A DNA stretch of 64,000 bases, from contig JAUJMU010000009.1 in the NCBI GenBank assembly GCA_030446715.1, positions 62,001 through 126,000 of the forward strand, written 5' to 3'. The DNA comes from Cytophagales bacterium (GTDB lineage: Bacteria; Bacteroidota; Bacteroidia; Cytophagales; 172606-1). Of this stretch, positions 26,130 to 36,664 are shown one piece after another. Under the pieces are notes generated by a model that worked only from the letters and a program-made list of their open reading frames with translations, ran no database searches and was not told the origin of the DNA. Positions within the stretch are counted from its first letter, which is position 1, and each line of letters begins with the position of its first letter. The position numbers were made by a program, and so were the translations under genes.

Positions 26130-27887
26130 CTAATTCCATCCCGCGTTTTGTTCCAGGTTCGGGGTGAAGTTCAATTCGGTCTGGGGGAACGGAAAACGGT
26201 ACATTTCCGGCCGGAAAACCCGGGTCTGCACCACGAACCTGGTGTAGGTCAGGTTCGTGCCGCTGCCGGTGATCCGCATGCCCGTGACGGGTTTATTCAA
26301 AAACTCTTCCCCTTTCTGCCAGCGGCGCACGTCAAAGAACCGGTGGTCTTCAAAACACAGTTCCACGCGGCGTTCATTCTGAATCCGTAACCGCATCGCC
26401 TCTTTGCTGCGCTCTACGTAAGCCGGCCCGGCCGGATTGGTGCTCTGCAGGGGAGGGTTCTGGGAAGCGGCTGCCGACCCCGGTCTTTGCCTGACCAGGT
26501 TGATGGCGGCATATACTTCCGGAACCGGTCCCTGCGCTTCGTTCAGCGCCTCGGCGTAATTCAACAGCACTTCGGCGTACCGCAGGTATACCCAGGCTTT
26601 CCGGTTGGCGCCGGTACCCGTGCTCATGTACTTGCCCAGGTAGTAGCCCGTCTGGGTGACCCGGCCCACCTGGCTGGAAGGGTTGTTATCCTTCTGCCCT
26701 TCTATCACATTGATGGGAACGTTTCTGAAAACCTTGCCGTGGTAGTTGATGAACAGGGCCAGCCGGGAATCCCGGTTGGCGTACGGGTTGGCCGGGTTGT
26801 AGCCGGAAGAGGGGTCTGCCACGCCATCTACCACGGGTACTTTCCCGGTCGTCCGCATTTCAAAGGCATCTACCAGTTCCTGGGTTGGGTTGGTGCGTCC
26901 CAGGCCGTTGTTGTAGCTGGGCGGGGCATTGGTGTTGTCAATAATGGCGGTGTTCACCGACTGGGCCGCAAAAATAACTTCCTGGTTGAAGGGCAAGCTT
27001 CCGTAGTTCCACAAATTGGGCAACTGGGCGTAGGTCAGCAGTCCGTGGCCGGCACCTGCTCCATCCATTACTGCCTCGGCTGCATCCGCCGCGGCCTGCC
27101 ATTTCTGCGGATCACCGGCGGGATTATTCAGGGGGCTGGCTGCGTAAAGCAAAGCCCGGGCTTTCAGGGCCAGGGCCGCTGCCTTGGTGGCTCTCCCCTT
27201 ATCGGTACCGGATTGCTGGGCGGTGGTGGCGGCCGGAATTCTGGCGGCGGCTTCGTCGCAGTCGGCCACAATCTGGGCAACCACTTCTTCAAACGTGTTT
27301 TTAGGCTGGTTCAGATTGTCTTCGATGCTGAAGGAACGGGGGGCCAGGATAATGGCTCCGTACCGCTTCATCAGTTCAAAATGAAAAAAAGCCCTCAGGA
27401 AATAAGCCTCTCCCATCAGGGAAGCAATGTCGGAATTGCCGATGGGTCGGATGGCGCTGGTGGGCGCGTTTTCCAGAAACAGATTGGCCCGGCGCAGGAA
27501 GTGATACCCTTCGCCGTAGAAAGGATCATACGTGCGGGTCGGGCCCCAGCTGCCGTTGTTGAGAATGTTGATCCGGGAACCAAGGTTGGCGCTGACGGCC
27601 TCATCGCTGCCCGCCGCAAAGCTGAGTTCGCGGTTCAGTTCCCCGAACCGGCCTACTGCCAGATCCACATCAGAGGAGGATTCGCCGAACCGGTTGATGC
27701 TGTTCCCCGCCCCGAAATAAACCGTATTCAAAAACCCCCGGGCGTGTTCATTGGACCGCCAGATTTCGGGCCCTCCGAGGGTGCCGTCTATCACGTGATC
27801 GTATTCCAGGTAGTCCTGTTTACAGGCCGGCAGGCTTAGCAACAGCAGGCAGAAACAGGCTGCTATTTTTACAGATATCTTTATCAT
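26130..27887 (-). CDS. SusD-like glycan-binding lipoprotein
   Basis: Surface lipoprotein that caps the SusC barrel encoded just upstream (27966-31010) and captures glycan. LLLLSLPAC places the lipid cysteine at Cys22, followed by KQDYLEYD. Helical SusD/RagB repeats are evident: FFHFELMKRYGAIILAPRSF, ATKAAALALKARALLYAASP, RYAEVLLNYAEALNEAQG, and the C-terminal ERRVELCFEDHRFFDVRRW ending in FPFPQTELNFTPNLEQNAGW. The length of 585 aa is typical. The gap to SusC is 78 bp, so they form one unit. Confidence 0.95.
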   Translation of the reverse strand: MIKISVKIAACFCLLLLSLPACKQDYLEYDHVIDGTLGGPEIWRSNEHARGFLNTVYFGAGNSINRFGESSSDVDLAVGRFGELNRELSFAAGSDEAVSANLGSRINILNNGSWGPTRTYDPFYGEGYHFLRRANLFLENAPTSAIRPIGNSDIASLMGEAYFLRAFFHFELMKRYGAIILAPRSFSIEDNLNQPKNTFEEVVAQIVADCDEAAARIPAATTAQQSGTDKGRATKAAALALKARALLYAASPLNNPAGDPQKWQAAADAAEAVMDGAGAGHGLLTYAQLPNLWNYGSLPFNQEVIFAAQSVNTAIIDNTNAPPSYNNGLGRTNPTQELVDAFEMRTTGKVPVVDGVADPSSGYNPANPYANRDSRLALFINYHGKVFRNVPINVIEGQKDNNPSSQVGRVTQTGYYLGKYMSTGTGANRKAWVYLRYAEVLLNYAEALNEAQGPVPEVYAAINLVRQRPGSAAASQNPPLQSTNPAGPAYVERSKEAMRLRIQNERRVELCFEDHRFFDVRRWQKGEEFLNKPVTGMRITGSGTNLTYTRFVVQTRVFRPEMYRFPFPQTELNFTPNLEQNAGWN

Positions 27888-27965
27888 AAGAAGGGAGACA
27901 TTGGATTTTAGACATCAGATGCAGGATAAGAACCTGACAGTGTAGGGGTTGCCTTGATGAAATGA

Positions 27966-30900
27966 TTATAGTTCGGCGCTTAAGCCCACGGAGAAAGTCC
28001 GGGTGTACGGATACGCACCACTGAGCCGGCCGGCGTACGGCAACTCAGGGTCTACATTCAGGTTGAGTTTCGTAAAGGTAAAGGCGTTGTAGGCACTCAG
28101 GTACAGGCGCACCCCCTGGGTTCTGATTTTACTGGCCAGGGTACGGGGCAGGTTAACGCCCAGCTCCAGGGTCCGGAGCTTCACGTAATCACCGTCCCGC
28201 AGCCAGAAATCGGACGGAGCCCGGTTATGGCCCTGATCAGCCAGTCCCAGCCGCGGGTACTGCGCCGCAGCGGCCGTAGCCGGGGTCCAGCGGCCAAAAG
28301 TTTCCCGGTTAAAGCCGTTGGGACCGGCAATCACCACGTTGCTGATGTCTATGGTCCGGCCGGCAACGCCCGCAAACTGGGCATTCAGATCAAATATGCC
28401 GTACCGGAGCACGGTCCCGAAGCCAAAATAACTGCCCGGCGTGAACCTTTTATCCAGCCGTACCCGGTCAAAGGCGTCAATGACCCCGTCGCTGTTCTGA
28501 TCCATGTAGCGGATGTCTCCCGGCACTAGGTTCGCGGATAGAGTAGAGGTGACCCCGTGCGCCGCAATTTCGTCGGTGTTCTGGTAAATCCCGTCGGAAA
28601 TGTAGTACAATGAAGTGCCCACCGGATGTCCGATGGAACTCTGGTACGCGGGCAGACTCGACTGGCCGCCCTGGTTCACGATTTTGTCCGCTGACAGCAG
28701 CAGGTTGGCGTTCAGGGAAAGAGCCAGCCGGCCGAGCTGCCGGTTGTAGAAAAGGGAACTTTCAATCCCCCTGTTCTCTACGATTCCTTCATTGACATCG
28801 CTGATCAGCGCCTCTTCATTGCCGGTAAACTGGCCCAGGATGGAGGGGACGGAGGGAGCCGTCAGAATCCCGGTGCGCCGGTTCTGAAACACGTCCACCG
28901 TAGCTGACAGGGCACTCTTGAACAGATCAAAATCAACGCCGGCGTTGGTGGTGGTGAGGGTTTCCCAGGTAACCAGCGGGTTGCCGATGCTGAACTCCCG
29001 GGCCGAATTGGTAGTCGAAAAACTGTTGCCGAATTGGTAACCGCCCCCGGTAAAACTGCGGACGTACGAAGTCCGGTACGGAAATCTCCGGCCGAAATCC
29101 ACGTTGCCGTTGCCGCTCTGCCCGTAGGAAGCCCGCAGTTTGAGGTAACTCAGGACCCGGTTGCCGGCCAGAAACTTCTCATCCGACACGATCCAGCCCG
29201 CCGACACGGCCGGAAAGAAGCCGTAACGATCTCCAGGCGGCAGATTGTCTACCCCCGAGTAGCCCGCTGTGAGCCCCAGCAGGTACCGCTGCCGGAAGCT
29301 GTACTCCACCCGGCCCGACAACCCCTGTACCCGTTCGTCAATGGTGCTGAAAGGAATCCGCGTTGCCCGCATGCCCCGCACGGAGGCGTTTATCTGATGG
29401 TCACCGAAAGCCCGGTCGTAGTCAAACCCGGCCCACAGTTCATTGGAGCGGAAGGCGGCATTGAAAGGCGTGTTCAGGTACCCCAGCCTTATCTCTGTTC
29501 CGTACACCAGGGGGGCATTTTCGTTTCGCTGGTCAACCACCTCGTAGTCTTGCCGCCGGCCGTGGGTGTAGTCGCCCTGGGCGTCGTAGGTAGCCAGCAC
29601 GTGGGCCGACAGGCCCTTGAGCAGGTTATCCAGCTTCTGCCGGGCCGTAACCGTAGCCAGCCCTACTCTTTGAATGTTCGTCCGGAAGCCCCGGGAGGTG
29701 AGTTCGCCCAGGATATTACTCTGGAAATCAACGTTGCCGCCGAAGCTTCCGTCCGGGTTGCGGATGGGATATGCATCGGGCCGGGTGTTGTAAATCATCC
29801 CCAGTATTTCTCCGGTATTGCTGTCCTGGTGCGGGTTCTTCCGGAGTTCGGACCGGCCGGCCAGGTTCACCGAAACCGTAAGCGAGTTGGTTACGTCAAA
29901 ATCAATCGTGCCGCGGAAATTGACCCGGTTATAGGTGTTGTTGGTATTGAAGTTAGGCGTGCTGGTCTGCGCAAACAGGCCCTGCTGGTTCAGGTAGCCC
30001 AGCATGGCGTAATAGCGGACCCGGCTGCTGCCTCCGCTGGCCGATACCACATGACGGCTGATGGGCGAAGATTTCCGCAGGAACTGGTCTACGTAGTTAT
30101 TATCCGGAAACCGGTATGGATCGGTCCGGTTCCGGAAGGCGTCCAGTGCGTTCTGGTCGTACACGGGGCTGGCATCCGGGTTGTCGTTCAGTTGTGCCTC
30201 ATTGTAGAGGGTAGCGTAATCATACGAGTTCAGCGGCTCAATGAGGTGGTCGGGCCGCTGAAAACCAACCTGCGACTGGAAGCGGATGCCGGACTGGGTG
30301 GCGCTGCCTTTTCTGGTCGTAACCAGTACCACCCCGTTGGCGCCCCTCATGCCGTACCACGCCAGCGAGGCGGCATCTTTCAGTACGGTAATGTTTTCAA
30401 TTTCACTCAGGTCCAGGTCCTGGAGCTCACGCTCCGCACCGTCTACCAATACCAGCGCATCCCTTCCACCGAAAGCGGAGAGCCCCCTGACCTGAAAAGT
30501 GCTGAAGTCGGACCCGGGCCGGGTATCAATCTGCAAAACATTGAGGCCGGCCAGCCGGCCGGAAAGCACGTTGGTGAGGGCGCTGGTGGAGGGCTGCGGC
30601 AGGTCGTCGGCTCTGACCGAAGAAACGGCCCCCGTCAGGTACCGCCTTTTACGGGTGCCGGAAGGAATTTCCACCTCGTCGGCATCGCCGGCGTGGACTT
30701 TGGCCGGCTCCAGCACGGCCTTCAGATCGGTGATACCCCGGCTGAGGGGAAACAGGGTGGTCAGATAGCCCGGCTTTTTGAAGACAAGCACGTCGGTCGG
30801 TTCGGCCGACAGGGTAAACCTGCCTTCCGCATCAGTTACCGTGGAAATGTCCTTCTCCTGTACTTCCACGGTTACTCCGGCCACGCCGGCATTGTTTTTA

Positions 30901-31010
30901 TCGGTCAGTATGCCGGTATACGTTTTTTCTCCCTGGGCGCTGGCCATCATGCTGACGGACAGGCACAGCAGGAGGCATACCCATTTAAGTGTTGTACATG
31001 GATGCTTCAT
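27966..31010 (-). CDS. SusC-like TonB-dependent receptor
   Basis: Outer-membrane importer paired with the SusD at 26130. A signal peptide (MKHPCTTLKWVCLLLCLSV, ending ASAQ) is followed by a carboxypeptidase-like domain (GILTDKNNAGVAGVTVEVQ, 30-105) and a plug with RGLSAFGGRDALVLVDG and ITVLKDAASLAWYGMRGANG. The 22-stranded barrel follows, ending TRTFSVGLSAEL. The usual VVVGYGTQ stretch before the plug is replaced by EIPSGTRKRRYLTGAVSSV, and the first domain is divergent, so this is a distinct SusC subgroup from the one at 33003. It follows the other SusD by 56 bp, so four genes may be cotranscribed. Confidence 0.95.
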   Translation of the reverse strand: MKHPCTTLKWVCLLLCLSVSMMASAQGEKTYTGILTDKNNAGVAGVTVEVQEKDISTVTDAEGRFTLSAEPTDVLVFKKPGYLTTLFPLSRGITDLKAVLEPAKVHAGDADEVEIPSGTRKRRYLTGAVSSVRADDLPQPSTSALTNVLSGRLAGLNVLQIDTRPGSDFSTFQVRGLSAFGGRDALVLVDGAERELQDLDLSEIENITVLKDAASLAWYGMRGANGVVLVTTRKGSATQSGIRFQSQVGFQRPDHLIEPLNSYDYATLYNEAQLNDNPDASPVYDQNALDAFRNRTDPYRFPDNNYVDQFLRKSSPISRHVVSASGGSSRVRYYAMLGYLNQQGLFAQTSTPNFNTNNTYNRVNFRGTIDFDVTNSLTVSVNLAGRSELRKNPHQDSNTGEILGMIYNTRPDAYPIRNPDGSFGGNVDFQSNILGELTSRGFRTNIQRVGLATVTARQKLDNLLKGLSAHVLATYDAQGDYTHGRRQDYEVVDQRNENAPLVYGTEIRLGYLNTPFNAAFRSNELWAGFDYDRAFGDHQINASVRGMRATRIPFSTIDERVQGLSGRVEYSFRQRYLLGLTAGYSGVDNLPPGDRYGFFPAVSAGWIVSDEKFLAGNRVLSYLKLRASYGQSGNGNVDFGRRFPYRTSYVRSFTGGGYQFGNSFSTTNSAREFSIGNPLVTWETLTTTNAGVDFDLFKSALSATVDVFQNRRTGILTAPSVPSILGQFTGNEEALISDVNEGIVENRGIESSLFYNRQLGRLALSLNANLLLSADKIVNQGGQSSLPAYQSSIGHPVGTSLYYISDGIYQNTDEIAAHGVTSTLSANLVPGDIRYMDQNSDGVIDAFDRVRLDKRFTPGSYFGFGTVLRYGIFDLNAQFAGVAGRTIDISNVVIAGPNGFNRETFGRWTPATAAAAQYPRLGLADQGHNRAPSDFWLRDGDYVKLRTLELGVNLPRTLASKIRTQGVRLYLSAYNAFTFTKLNLNVDPELPYAGRLSGAYPYTRTFSVGLSAEL

Positions 31011-31066
31011 TTCATTCCTTTTTAAAAGTTGTCTGATACTAGAGTAAGAAAGTAGCCCGGCCGGGG

Positions 31067-32899
31067 TCAGAACACCGGCCAGCCGGGATTCTGCTGTACC
31101 TGGTTGCCTTTCACCATTTCGCTCCGGGGAATGGGATAAAGGTGCATGTGGTCTTCAAAGACCCGCTGGTATCCCTGCCCCATCAGGGTAGGTGTATAGG
31201 TAAAAGTATTGCCGGTTTTTTTCACATCCATCCGGTAAATGGGCTGCGCCACGATCTCTTTGCCCTTTTTCCAGCGTAAAATATCCCACCACCGCATGTC
31301 CTCGAAAGCCAGTTCCACGGCGCGTTCATTGTGAATCAGTTCGCGCATATTGTTCTGACTGAGGGCCATGCCGCGGTTGGCGAAAGTGACGGCTACCGGA
31401 GGCATGCCCACCCGTGCCCTGATCTGGTCAAGGTAGGGGACGGCGGCGGCAAAATTGCCGGTTTCGTTGACCGCTTCGGCGTAGTTGAGCAGCACCTCGC
31501 CGTAGCGGAAGAAGACATAGTTGAGCAATGCCCCGGCGTTGGGCGTACTGCTTTTGAGTTCTTCCGGCCACATCTTCCGGCAGTAATAACCGGTGCTGGT
31601 AAACCGGGCAGGGCTGGCGCCGGCGTCTATGCCGTAGGTAGTCTGGCCGCCGGCCGCCGCGGGCGGCGTGTACCAGATCTGCATTCCGCCGGTGCGGTCC
31701 GGCCAGGGATGCGTGTTGTACAGGACGTTATGGGCCAGGCGGTCGTCCCGGTTGGCGTAGGGGTTGGCCGGATTATAAGCAGAGCGCGGGTCGGTAATGC
31801 GCCGGCCGCTCTTCATCTCGTACAGGTCCACGTGGTTTTGCGTGGGATTGAGTACCCCGGCCGTCCCACCCGAACCCGGTGATATGACGTACTGCCCGAA
31901 GAAGTTATTGTCCGCAAAGGCCCGCGGCCCCCGGATGTAGGCCATGATGTACTCGCGCGAGGTGGGCACTTCGAGCAGCCGGCGGTAATCCGGGTGCAGG
32001 CTGTATTTGTTCATTCTGATCACATCCATGGCTGCATCCGCGGCCTTCTGCCACTTGCCCGGATCATTGGCAGGGTTATGCAGGGGGCTGGCCGCCAGCA
32101 GCAGCAATCTGGCCCGCAGGGCCCGCACGGTACCCAGATCCGCCCGGCCATTGTTGCCGCTGATATCGCCGACGGCTTCGTTGGGGTTCCAGCCCGTTGC
32201 GGTGGTGTACACCAGTTCTCCCTCGGGGGTTTGGAACTCGGTTACCCCCATGAAAAGCTGTTCGGCTTCATCCAGATCTTTTTTAATGAAGGCTACTGTT
32301 TCTTCAAAGGTGCTTCTGGGCACATTCAGGTCCGGATTGGTGCCGGTGGCGTCAAGGTACACGGCTTTGTCAGCCAGGATTACGCCACCGTACCGCTTGG
32401 CCAGTTCAAAGTGAAAAAATGCCCTCAGAAAGAGCTGCTGCGCCTTGATGAGGTCTTTGTTCAGCCGGGGTTCCTTCTCCCAGGGCACCTTGTCGAATTG
32501 TTCCAGCGTCACGTTGACCTGCCGGATGCCCTGGTAGGTGCGGATGTAGGGTGGCACGCTCCGGCTGTTGGCGGTCGTCGCGGTGACGTCGGTGGCGTTG
32601 ATGGGATTCATCCAGTCACCCTTGTTCATGGCTACAATCGCCACGTCGAGGCTGCCGGATACGGCTTCGTCGGTAAACTCGGAAATCGTGCCCCGGAAGG
32701 GCTGGCCTCCGGCACCCAGTCTGCCGTAATCGTTTACTGTGAAGGTGTAGGAGCGGTCGGCAAAGCGGCTGGCCAGCATCGGGTCGGCAAACACATCTTC
32801 TTTGGTCTGGTCCACCCCGGGGTCCCGCTGCAGGTAATCTTCCCCGCAGGCACTCAGCAATAGAACGGCGGGTATGACTGCAATATGAGCAAACTTCAT
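31067..32899 (-). CDS. SusD-like glycan-binding lipoprotein
   Basis: Partner of the SusC at 33003. IPAVLLLSAC gives lipid Cys18, followed by GEDYLQRDPG. SusD motifs: FFHFELAKRYGGVILADKAV, LGTVRALRARLLLLAASPLHN, FRYGEVLLNYAEAVNETGN, ERAVELAFEDMRWWDILRW and YPIPRSEMVKGNQVQQNPGW. At 610 aa it is slightly longer than its neighbour at 26130. It lies 103 bp after SusC. The N-terminal DPGVDQTKEDVFADPMLASR is typical of the family. Confidence 0.95.
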   Translation of the reverse strand: MKFAHIAVIPAVLLLSACGEDYLQRDPGVDQTKEDVFADPMLASRFADRSYTFTVNDYGRLGAGGQPFRGTISEFTDEAVSGSLDVAIVAMNKGDWMNPINATDVTATTANSRSVPPYIRTYQGIRQVNVTLEQFDKVPWEKEPRLNKDLIKAQQLFLRAFFHFELAKRYGGVILADKAVYLDATGTNPDLNVPRSTFEETVAFIKKDLDEAEQLFMGVTEFQTPEGELVYTTATGWNPNEAVGDISGNNGRADLGTVRALRARLLLLAASPLHNPANDPGKWQKAADAAMDVIRMNKYSLHPDYRRLLEVPTSREYIMAYIRGPRAFADNNFFGQYVISPGSGGTAGVLNPTQNHVDLYEMKSGRRITDPRSAYNPANPYANRDDRLAHNVLYNTHPWPDRTGGMQIWYTPPAAAGGQTTYGIDAGASPARFTSTGYYCRKMWPEELKSSTPNAGALLNYVFFRYGEVLLNYAEAVNETGNFAAAVPYLDQIRARVGMPPVAVTFANRGMALSQNNMRELIHNERAVELAFEDMRWWDILRWKKGKEIVAQPIYRMDVKKTGNTFTYTPTLMGQGYQRVFEDHMHLYPIPRSEMVKGNQVQQNPGWPVF

Positions 32900-33002
32900 A
32901 AGAGAGTTGTTGGTTATTCGTTGTCTGTTGTATCATCCACTGCCGGTTATCACGGTATTACCTCAAGTCTGAGGTCTCCCGTCTCCTGCCTTACCCTTTG
33001 GA

Positions 33003-36000
33003 TCAGAGGGTAAGGCGCAGGTTAAACTGGAACGTCCTTACGTTGGGGTAAGTCACCCCCCGGATGACATAGTAGCCCACATCGCGGTCATCGTTGTTCT
33101 CCGGGTCCAGGCCGAGGAACCGCGTCCAGGTGTACAGACTCTGGCCGGTTACGCCGATGTTGGCGCTGCTCACGCCCAGCCGGGAAGTAAACACGGCCGG
33201 CAGCTGGTAAGACAATTCGACGTTGCGCAGTTTGATGAAACTGGCATCCTGGAGATTGAAGGCATTGAGCCCTCCGTTGCCGCTGGAATAAAATATATTT
33301 CTGCCCGAGGTGGGCGTCCGGACGGCCGGGTACCTGGCATCCCGGTTGTCGGGCGTCCAGCGGTCCAGCTGGTGGGGGAACCACTGCACCGTATTGTCAT
33401 TGGGATTGAACTCGGAACTGACTTTGTCCACGGCCTGCAGCAGGAAGCTGAAGCGGAGGCCTTTAAAGGCGATGTAAGGCTCCAGGCTGTACTGATCCTG
33501 CGGAATGTCGCTGTACCCGATGTTGGTGAAATCCAGGTAATCAATGGCGCCGTCCCGATTAATGTCCACCAGCCTGATGTCGCCGGGCATGAACGGAAAC
33601 CCGGCGTATTTGGGGCCTGCGTCTACTTCTTCCTGACTCTGGTAGAAGCCGTCGGTGGCGTACCCGCGGAACTGATTGATGGCCGTACCGGTCAGCCGCA
33701 GGTTCGGGAGGGTCTCGTTTACGGGATCGTCGGCGATGAGGCGTTTGTTCTTGATGTGGCTGAACTGGAAGGTCAGCCCGTAATCAAATGCCCCGCTCCG
33801 GTTGGCCAGCCGCAGTTCCAGTTCAATGCCGGCGTTGTAGTTCTTCCCGTAATTGTAATTGGGCAGGGGCTCCCCGTAAGTCACCGGGGTGGAGTTCACC
33901 CGGGTGAGCAGGATGTCGCTGCGGGTTTCGTCAAACACGTCAGCCGTGATCTGGATCCGGTTGCTGAAGAAATTGGCTTCGATGCCCAGGTTGCGCTTGA
34001 GTGATTTTTCCCAGGTTACGTTCGGATTGCCGATCTGGGTGTGGGCGTAGGTTTGCGTAAAAGGCACCCCGGACGCCGGGGTCGGCAGCGGCTGGCGCGG
34101 GTCGTAGTTGTTTCGGGGAAAAGCACTCGGATTGCCAAAATAGAAGTTGCTGAAATGCCCGGTAGCCGGGCCGTACCCGTCCAGGTATATGAACCGGCCC
34201 GGCGAACCAAAGCCGACCATGCCGTACGAACCGCGGATTTTCAGGTAATCCAATCCCCGTTGCCGGAGGCCGCGCATGAAGTTCTCCTCGCTGAGGGTGT
34301 AGCCCAGGCCCACCGTCGGGAAAAATCCGTACCGTTCATTCTGGGGGTAGTTCTCCGAGCCCTGGTAAGCACCGTTGAACTCGGCGTAATACTTGTCTTT
34401 GAAATTATAGGCCGACCGGTACACCAGGCCCTGGAAGGTCCGGGGCGCGGCCCCGCCCGCCAGGGCGTCGTATTCGCGGGTGGCCACCGTGGCCGCCGAA
34501 ACTTTGTGGGGCCCGAACTGGCGGGAGTACTCCAGTCGCAGTTGCAGGTTGGTTTTCAGCTTGCCTTCGGTATTACCGCCCCGGGCGTTCAATCCGTCTT
34601 CAATCTGGTACACGTCCGGGTTGGGGAAAGCCGGCACGATTTCCCGGGTATCCCGGTCCACCAGATACCGGGCCGCCGAGCCGTTTTGCAGCCGGATGGT
34701 GTTGGAGATGTGGTCATAGGCGAAGGTCCCGACCAGGTTCAGGCCCTTGGTAATGAAGTCCAGTTTCTGGTTCAGGAGAATCGTGCTTTCCAGCACGTTT
34801 CTTTCCTGCGCGGTATACCCGCCCCTTTTGAGCCCGGCGTACGGGTTTGACCGGATCAGTCCGCCGAAACCCACGCCGCTGATCTGGTTGTAGAGGTCGT
34901 CCAGTTCCCGCATTTCGGGGGTGCTCCGGTCGGTGTATTCCGGGAAAAACGGCATGGCCCAGGAGGGCGTGGTATAAATGGTCCGGAATAATCCTTCCGA
35001 GCCGGTGGCAAAACCATCGGCCGGATTGAGTTGACCGTTTATCTGCCGGGGGGTGTATTCATTCTCTACCCGCCCGGCCAGGTTCAGGGACAACGTGGTG
35101 GTACGGGTCAGGTTAAAATCAAGGTTGGAACGGAAGTTGGTCCGGTTGGCGGAGGGCGTCGTCCGGTAACCGGCCGGCGTATCGAAATTCTTGTACAGCC
35201 CGTCTTCGAACATGTAGCCCAGGGATATGAAAAAAGAGGCTTTTTTGGTGCCGCCCCGGAAGGAAAGATTGTGCTGCGTCCGGAGCCAGGATTTGCGGAT
35301 CATTTCGTCCATCCAGTTCACGTTCGGGTACAGCAGCGGGTCGTCGCCCCGCCGGAAAGCTTCAATGTCTTCGGGGGTGAAAAACTTGGGGTGGGTCAAC
35401 TGACCGATGGCGGCCATATTGTCTTCGGCTTCGCTCTGCAGCATGGCGCTTTCGTAGGAGCCCAGCGGTTGCGGAACCTGGGAAAAGTTTTGTACGCCCA
35501 CGCTGCCGCTGTAGGCAATCGCCGTTCTGCCCGGTTTGCCCCGTTTGGTGGTCACCACGATCACGCCATTGGCACCCTTCAGACCAAACAGGGCCGTGGA
35601 AGCGGCATCTTTCAGGGTGCTGATTGATTCAATGTCATTGGGATCAATGTCGCCAAAGGTTTCTCTTTCTACTCCGTCCACGATAATGAGCGCCTGTGAG
35701 TTGGCCGAAGCCCGCCCGCGGATGTAGATCTGGGCGGCGCTGTTGCCGGGCCTGCCCTGGGGCTGGCGGGTTATTACACCCACCATCCGCCCGGTGATCG
35801 CATTGGTCACATCGCCCACCGGCGCTTTTACAATGTCTTCCGCCTTAATGGTGCTGATGGCAGCGGTCTGTTCGGCTTTTGTCTGCGTACCGAAGCCCAG
35901 CACGACCACTTCGCTGAGGGCTTTCACGTCGGACTCCAGGGAAACGTTGAGGACAGTCTGATTACCTACCGGCACTTCCCGGGTTGTGTAGCCGATAAAT

Positions 36001-36242
36001 GACATGATCAGGGTATTCCCGCCATCGGGCAACTGCAGGGTATACTTGCCGTCCGAATCCGTAGTCGTGCCGATCGTGGTACCTTTGACCAGGATACTCA
36101 CCCCGGGCAGCGCCTCGCCGGCTGCACTTTTCACTGTACCGCTGATGCTCCGGGCCTGCTGAGCAGACACCTCTGCAGCCATCAGGCACAACAGAAGCAG
36201 CACGTGCTGCCGGATCAGTTGCTTAAGTATTGCTTTCATCAT
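33003..36242 (-). CDS. SusC-like TonB-dependent receptor
   Basis: First gene of the two-pair import block. I start at the ATG at 36242 (MMKAILKQLIRQHVLLLLCL; 36239 is equivalent) because this gives a signal peptide ending EVSAQ; the longer frame to 36332 adds 30 residues unlike a signal. The carboxypeptidase-like domain (ISGTVKSAAGEALPGVSILV, FIGYTTREVPVG) leads into VVVLGFGTQTKAEQ, the plug (IYIRGRASANSQALIIVDG, STLKDAASTALFGLKGANGV) and the barrel, ending VRTFQFNLRLTL. No STN domain, so it is not a sigma-linked transducer like the receptor at 42676. Confidence 0.95.
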   Translation of the reverse strand: MMKAILKQLIRQHVLLLLCLMAAEVSAQQARSISGTVKSAAGEALPGVSILVKGTTIGTTTDSDGKYTLQLPDGGNTLIMSFIGYTTREVPVGNQTVLNVSLESDVKALSEVVVLGFGTQTKAEQTAAISTIKAEDIVKAPVGDVTNAITGRMVGVITRQPQGRPGNSAAQIYIRGRASANSQALIIVDGVERETFGDIDPNDIESISTLKDAASTALFGLKGANGVIVVTTKRGKPGRTAIAYSGSVGVQNFSQVPQPLGSYESAMLQSEAEDNMAAIGQLTHPKFFTPEDIEAFRRGDDPLLYPNVNWMDEMIRKSWLRTQHNLSFRGGTKKASFFISLGYMFEDGLYKNFDTPAGYRTTPSANRTNFRSNLDFNLTRTTTLSLNLAGRVENEYTPRQINGQLNPADGFATGSEGLFRTIYTTPSWAMPFFPEYTDRSTPEMRELDDLYNQISGVGFGGLIRSNPYAGLKRGGYTAQERNVLESTILLNQKLDFITKGLNLVGTFAYDHISNTIRLQNGSAARYLVDRDTREIVPAFPNPDVYQIEDGLNARGGNTEGKLKTNLQLRLEYSRQFGPHKVSAATVATREYDALAGGAAPRTFQGLVYRSAYNFKDKYYAEFNGAYQGSENYPQNERYGFFPTVGLGYTLSEENFMRGLRQRGLDYLKIRGSYGMVGFGSPGRFIYLDGYGPATGHFSNFYFGNPSAFPRNNYDPRQPLPTPASGVPFTQTYAHTQIGNPNVTWEKSLKRNLGIEANFFSNRIQITADVFDETRSDILLTRVNSTPVTYGEPLPNYNYGKNYNAGIELELRLANRSGAFDYGLTFQFSHIKNKRLIADDPVNETLPNLRLTGTAINQFRGYATDGFYQSQEEVDAGPKYAGFPFMPGDIRLVDINRDGAIDYLDFTNIGYSDIPQDQYSLEPYIAFKGLRFSFLLQAVDKVSSEFNPNDNTVQWFPHQLDRWTPDNRDARYPAVRTPTSGRNIFYSSGNGGLNAFNLQDASFIKLRNVELSYQLPAVFTSRLGVSSANIGVTGQSLYTWTRFLGLDPENNDDRDVGYYVIRGVTYPNVRTFQFNLRLTL

Positions 36243-36458
36243 AACGTATTGAGTTGGTTGGCAATGGTGATATTGAAAAGAAATGTATTCAACCCGCCGC
36301 ACGGCAGGCAGGATATAATTAGTAGTAAACAAACAGGCTTGCGTTTATTCAGGATCAGCCAATTGAGCACCCCGGTCGCCCGGACGGGTCGGCCCCCTCA
36401 TGCTCTTATCCCGCTGGCAGCTAAAACTTTTCCTGCTCAGGGGCGGCTGTCATTTTAT

Positions 36459-36466
36459 CAAACCTA
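36459..36466 (-). promoter_or_regulatory. Possible -7 box for the SusC/SusD block
   Basis: On the minus strand TAGGTTTG fits TAnnTTTG and would start transcription about 210 nt before the SusC ATG. No TTG is found 19-21 nt further up, so the call is weak. The rest of 36243-36660 shows no gene. Confidence 0.3.
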
Positions 36467-36664
36467 TCCATTCCGGGCTCCGGATGCTATTACTATTCTT
36501 TACATTTATAATACTATTTTTCAGAAAGGCCGGACAGGGTTGCTAATTTTTGGCCATCCGGCCGTCCAGCGCTTTCTTGCAACGTAGTTGCTTTTCCGGA
36601 CCGCTGAGCGTATGTGCGGATGGGCAGCAACCGCTGCTACCCGCCCACTTACCCTTCTCCCCCT

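Noticed and set aside
29034-31025. Long plus-strand open frame (663 codons) opposite the SusC gene
   Set aside because: It is the antisense shadow of a clear SusC gene in high-GC codons; the translation has no domain and no signal.
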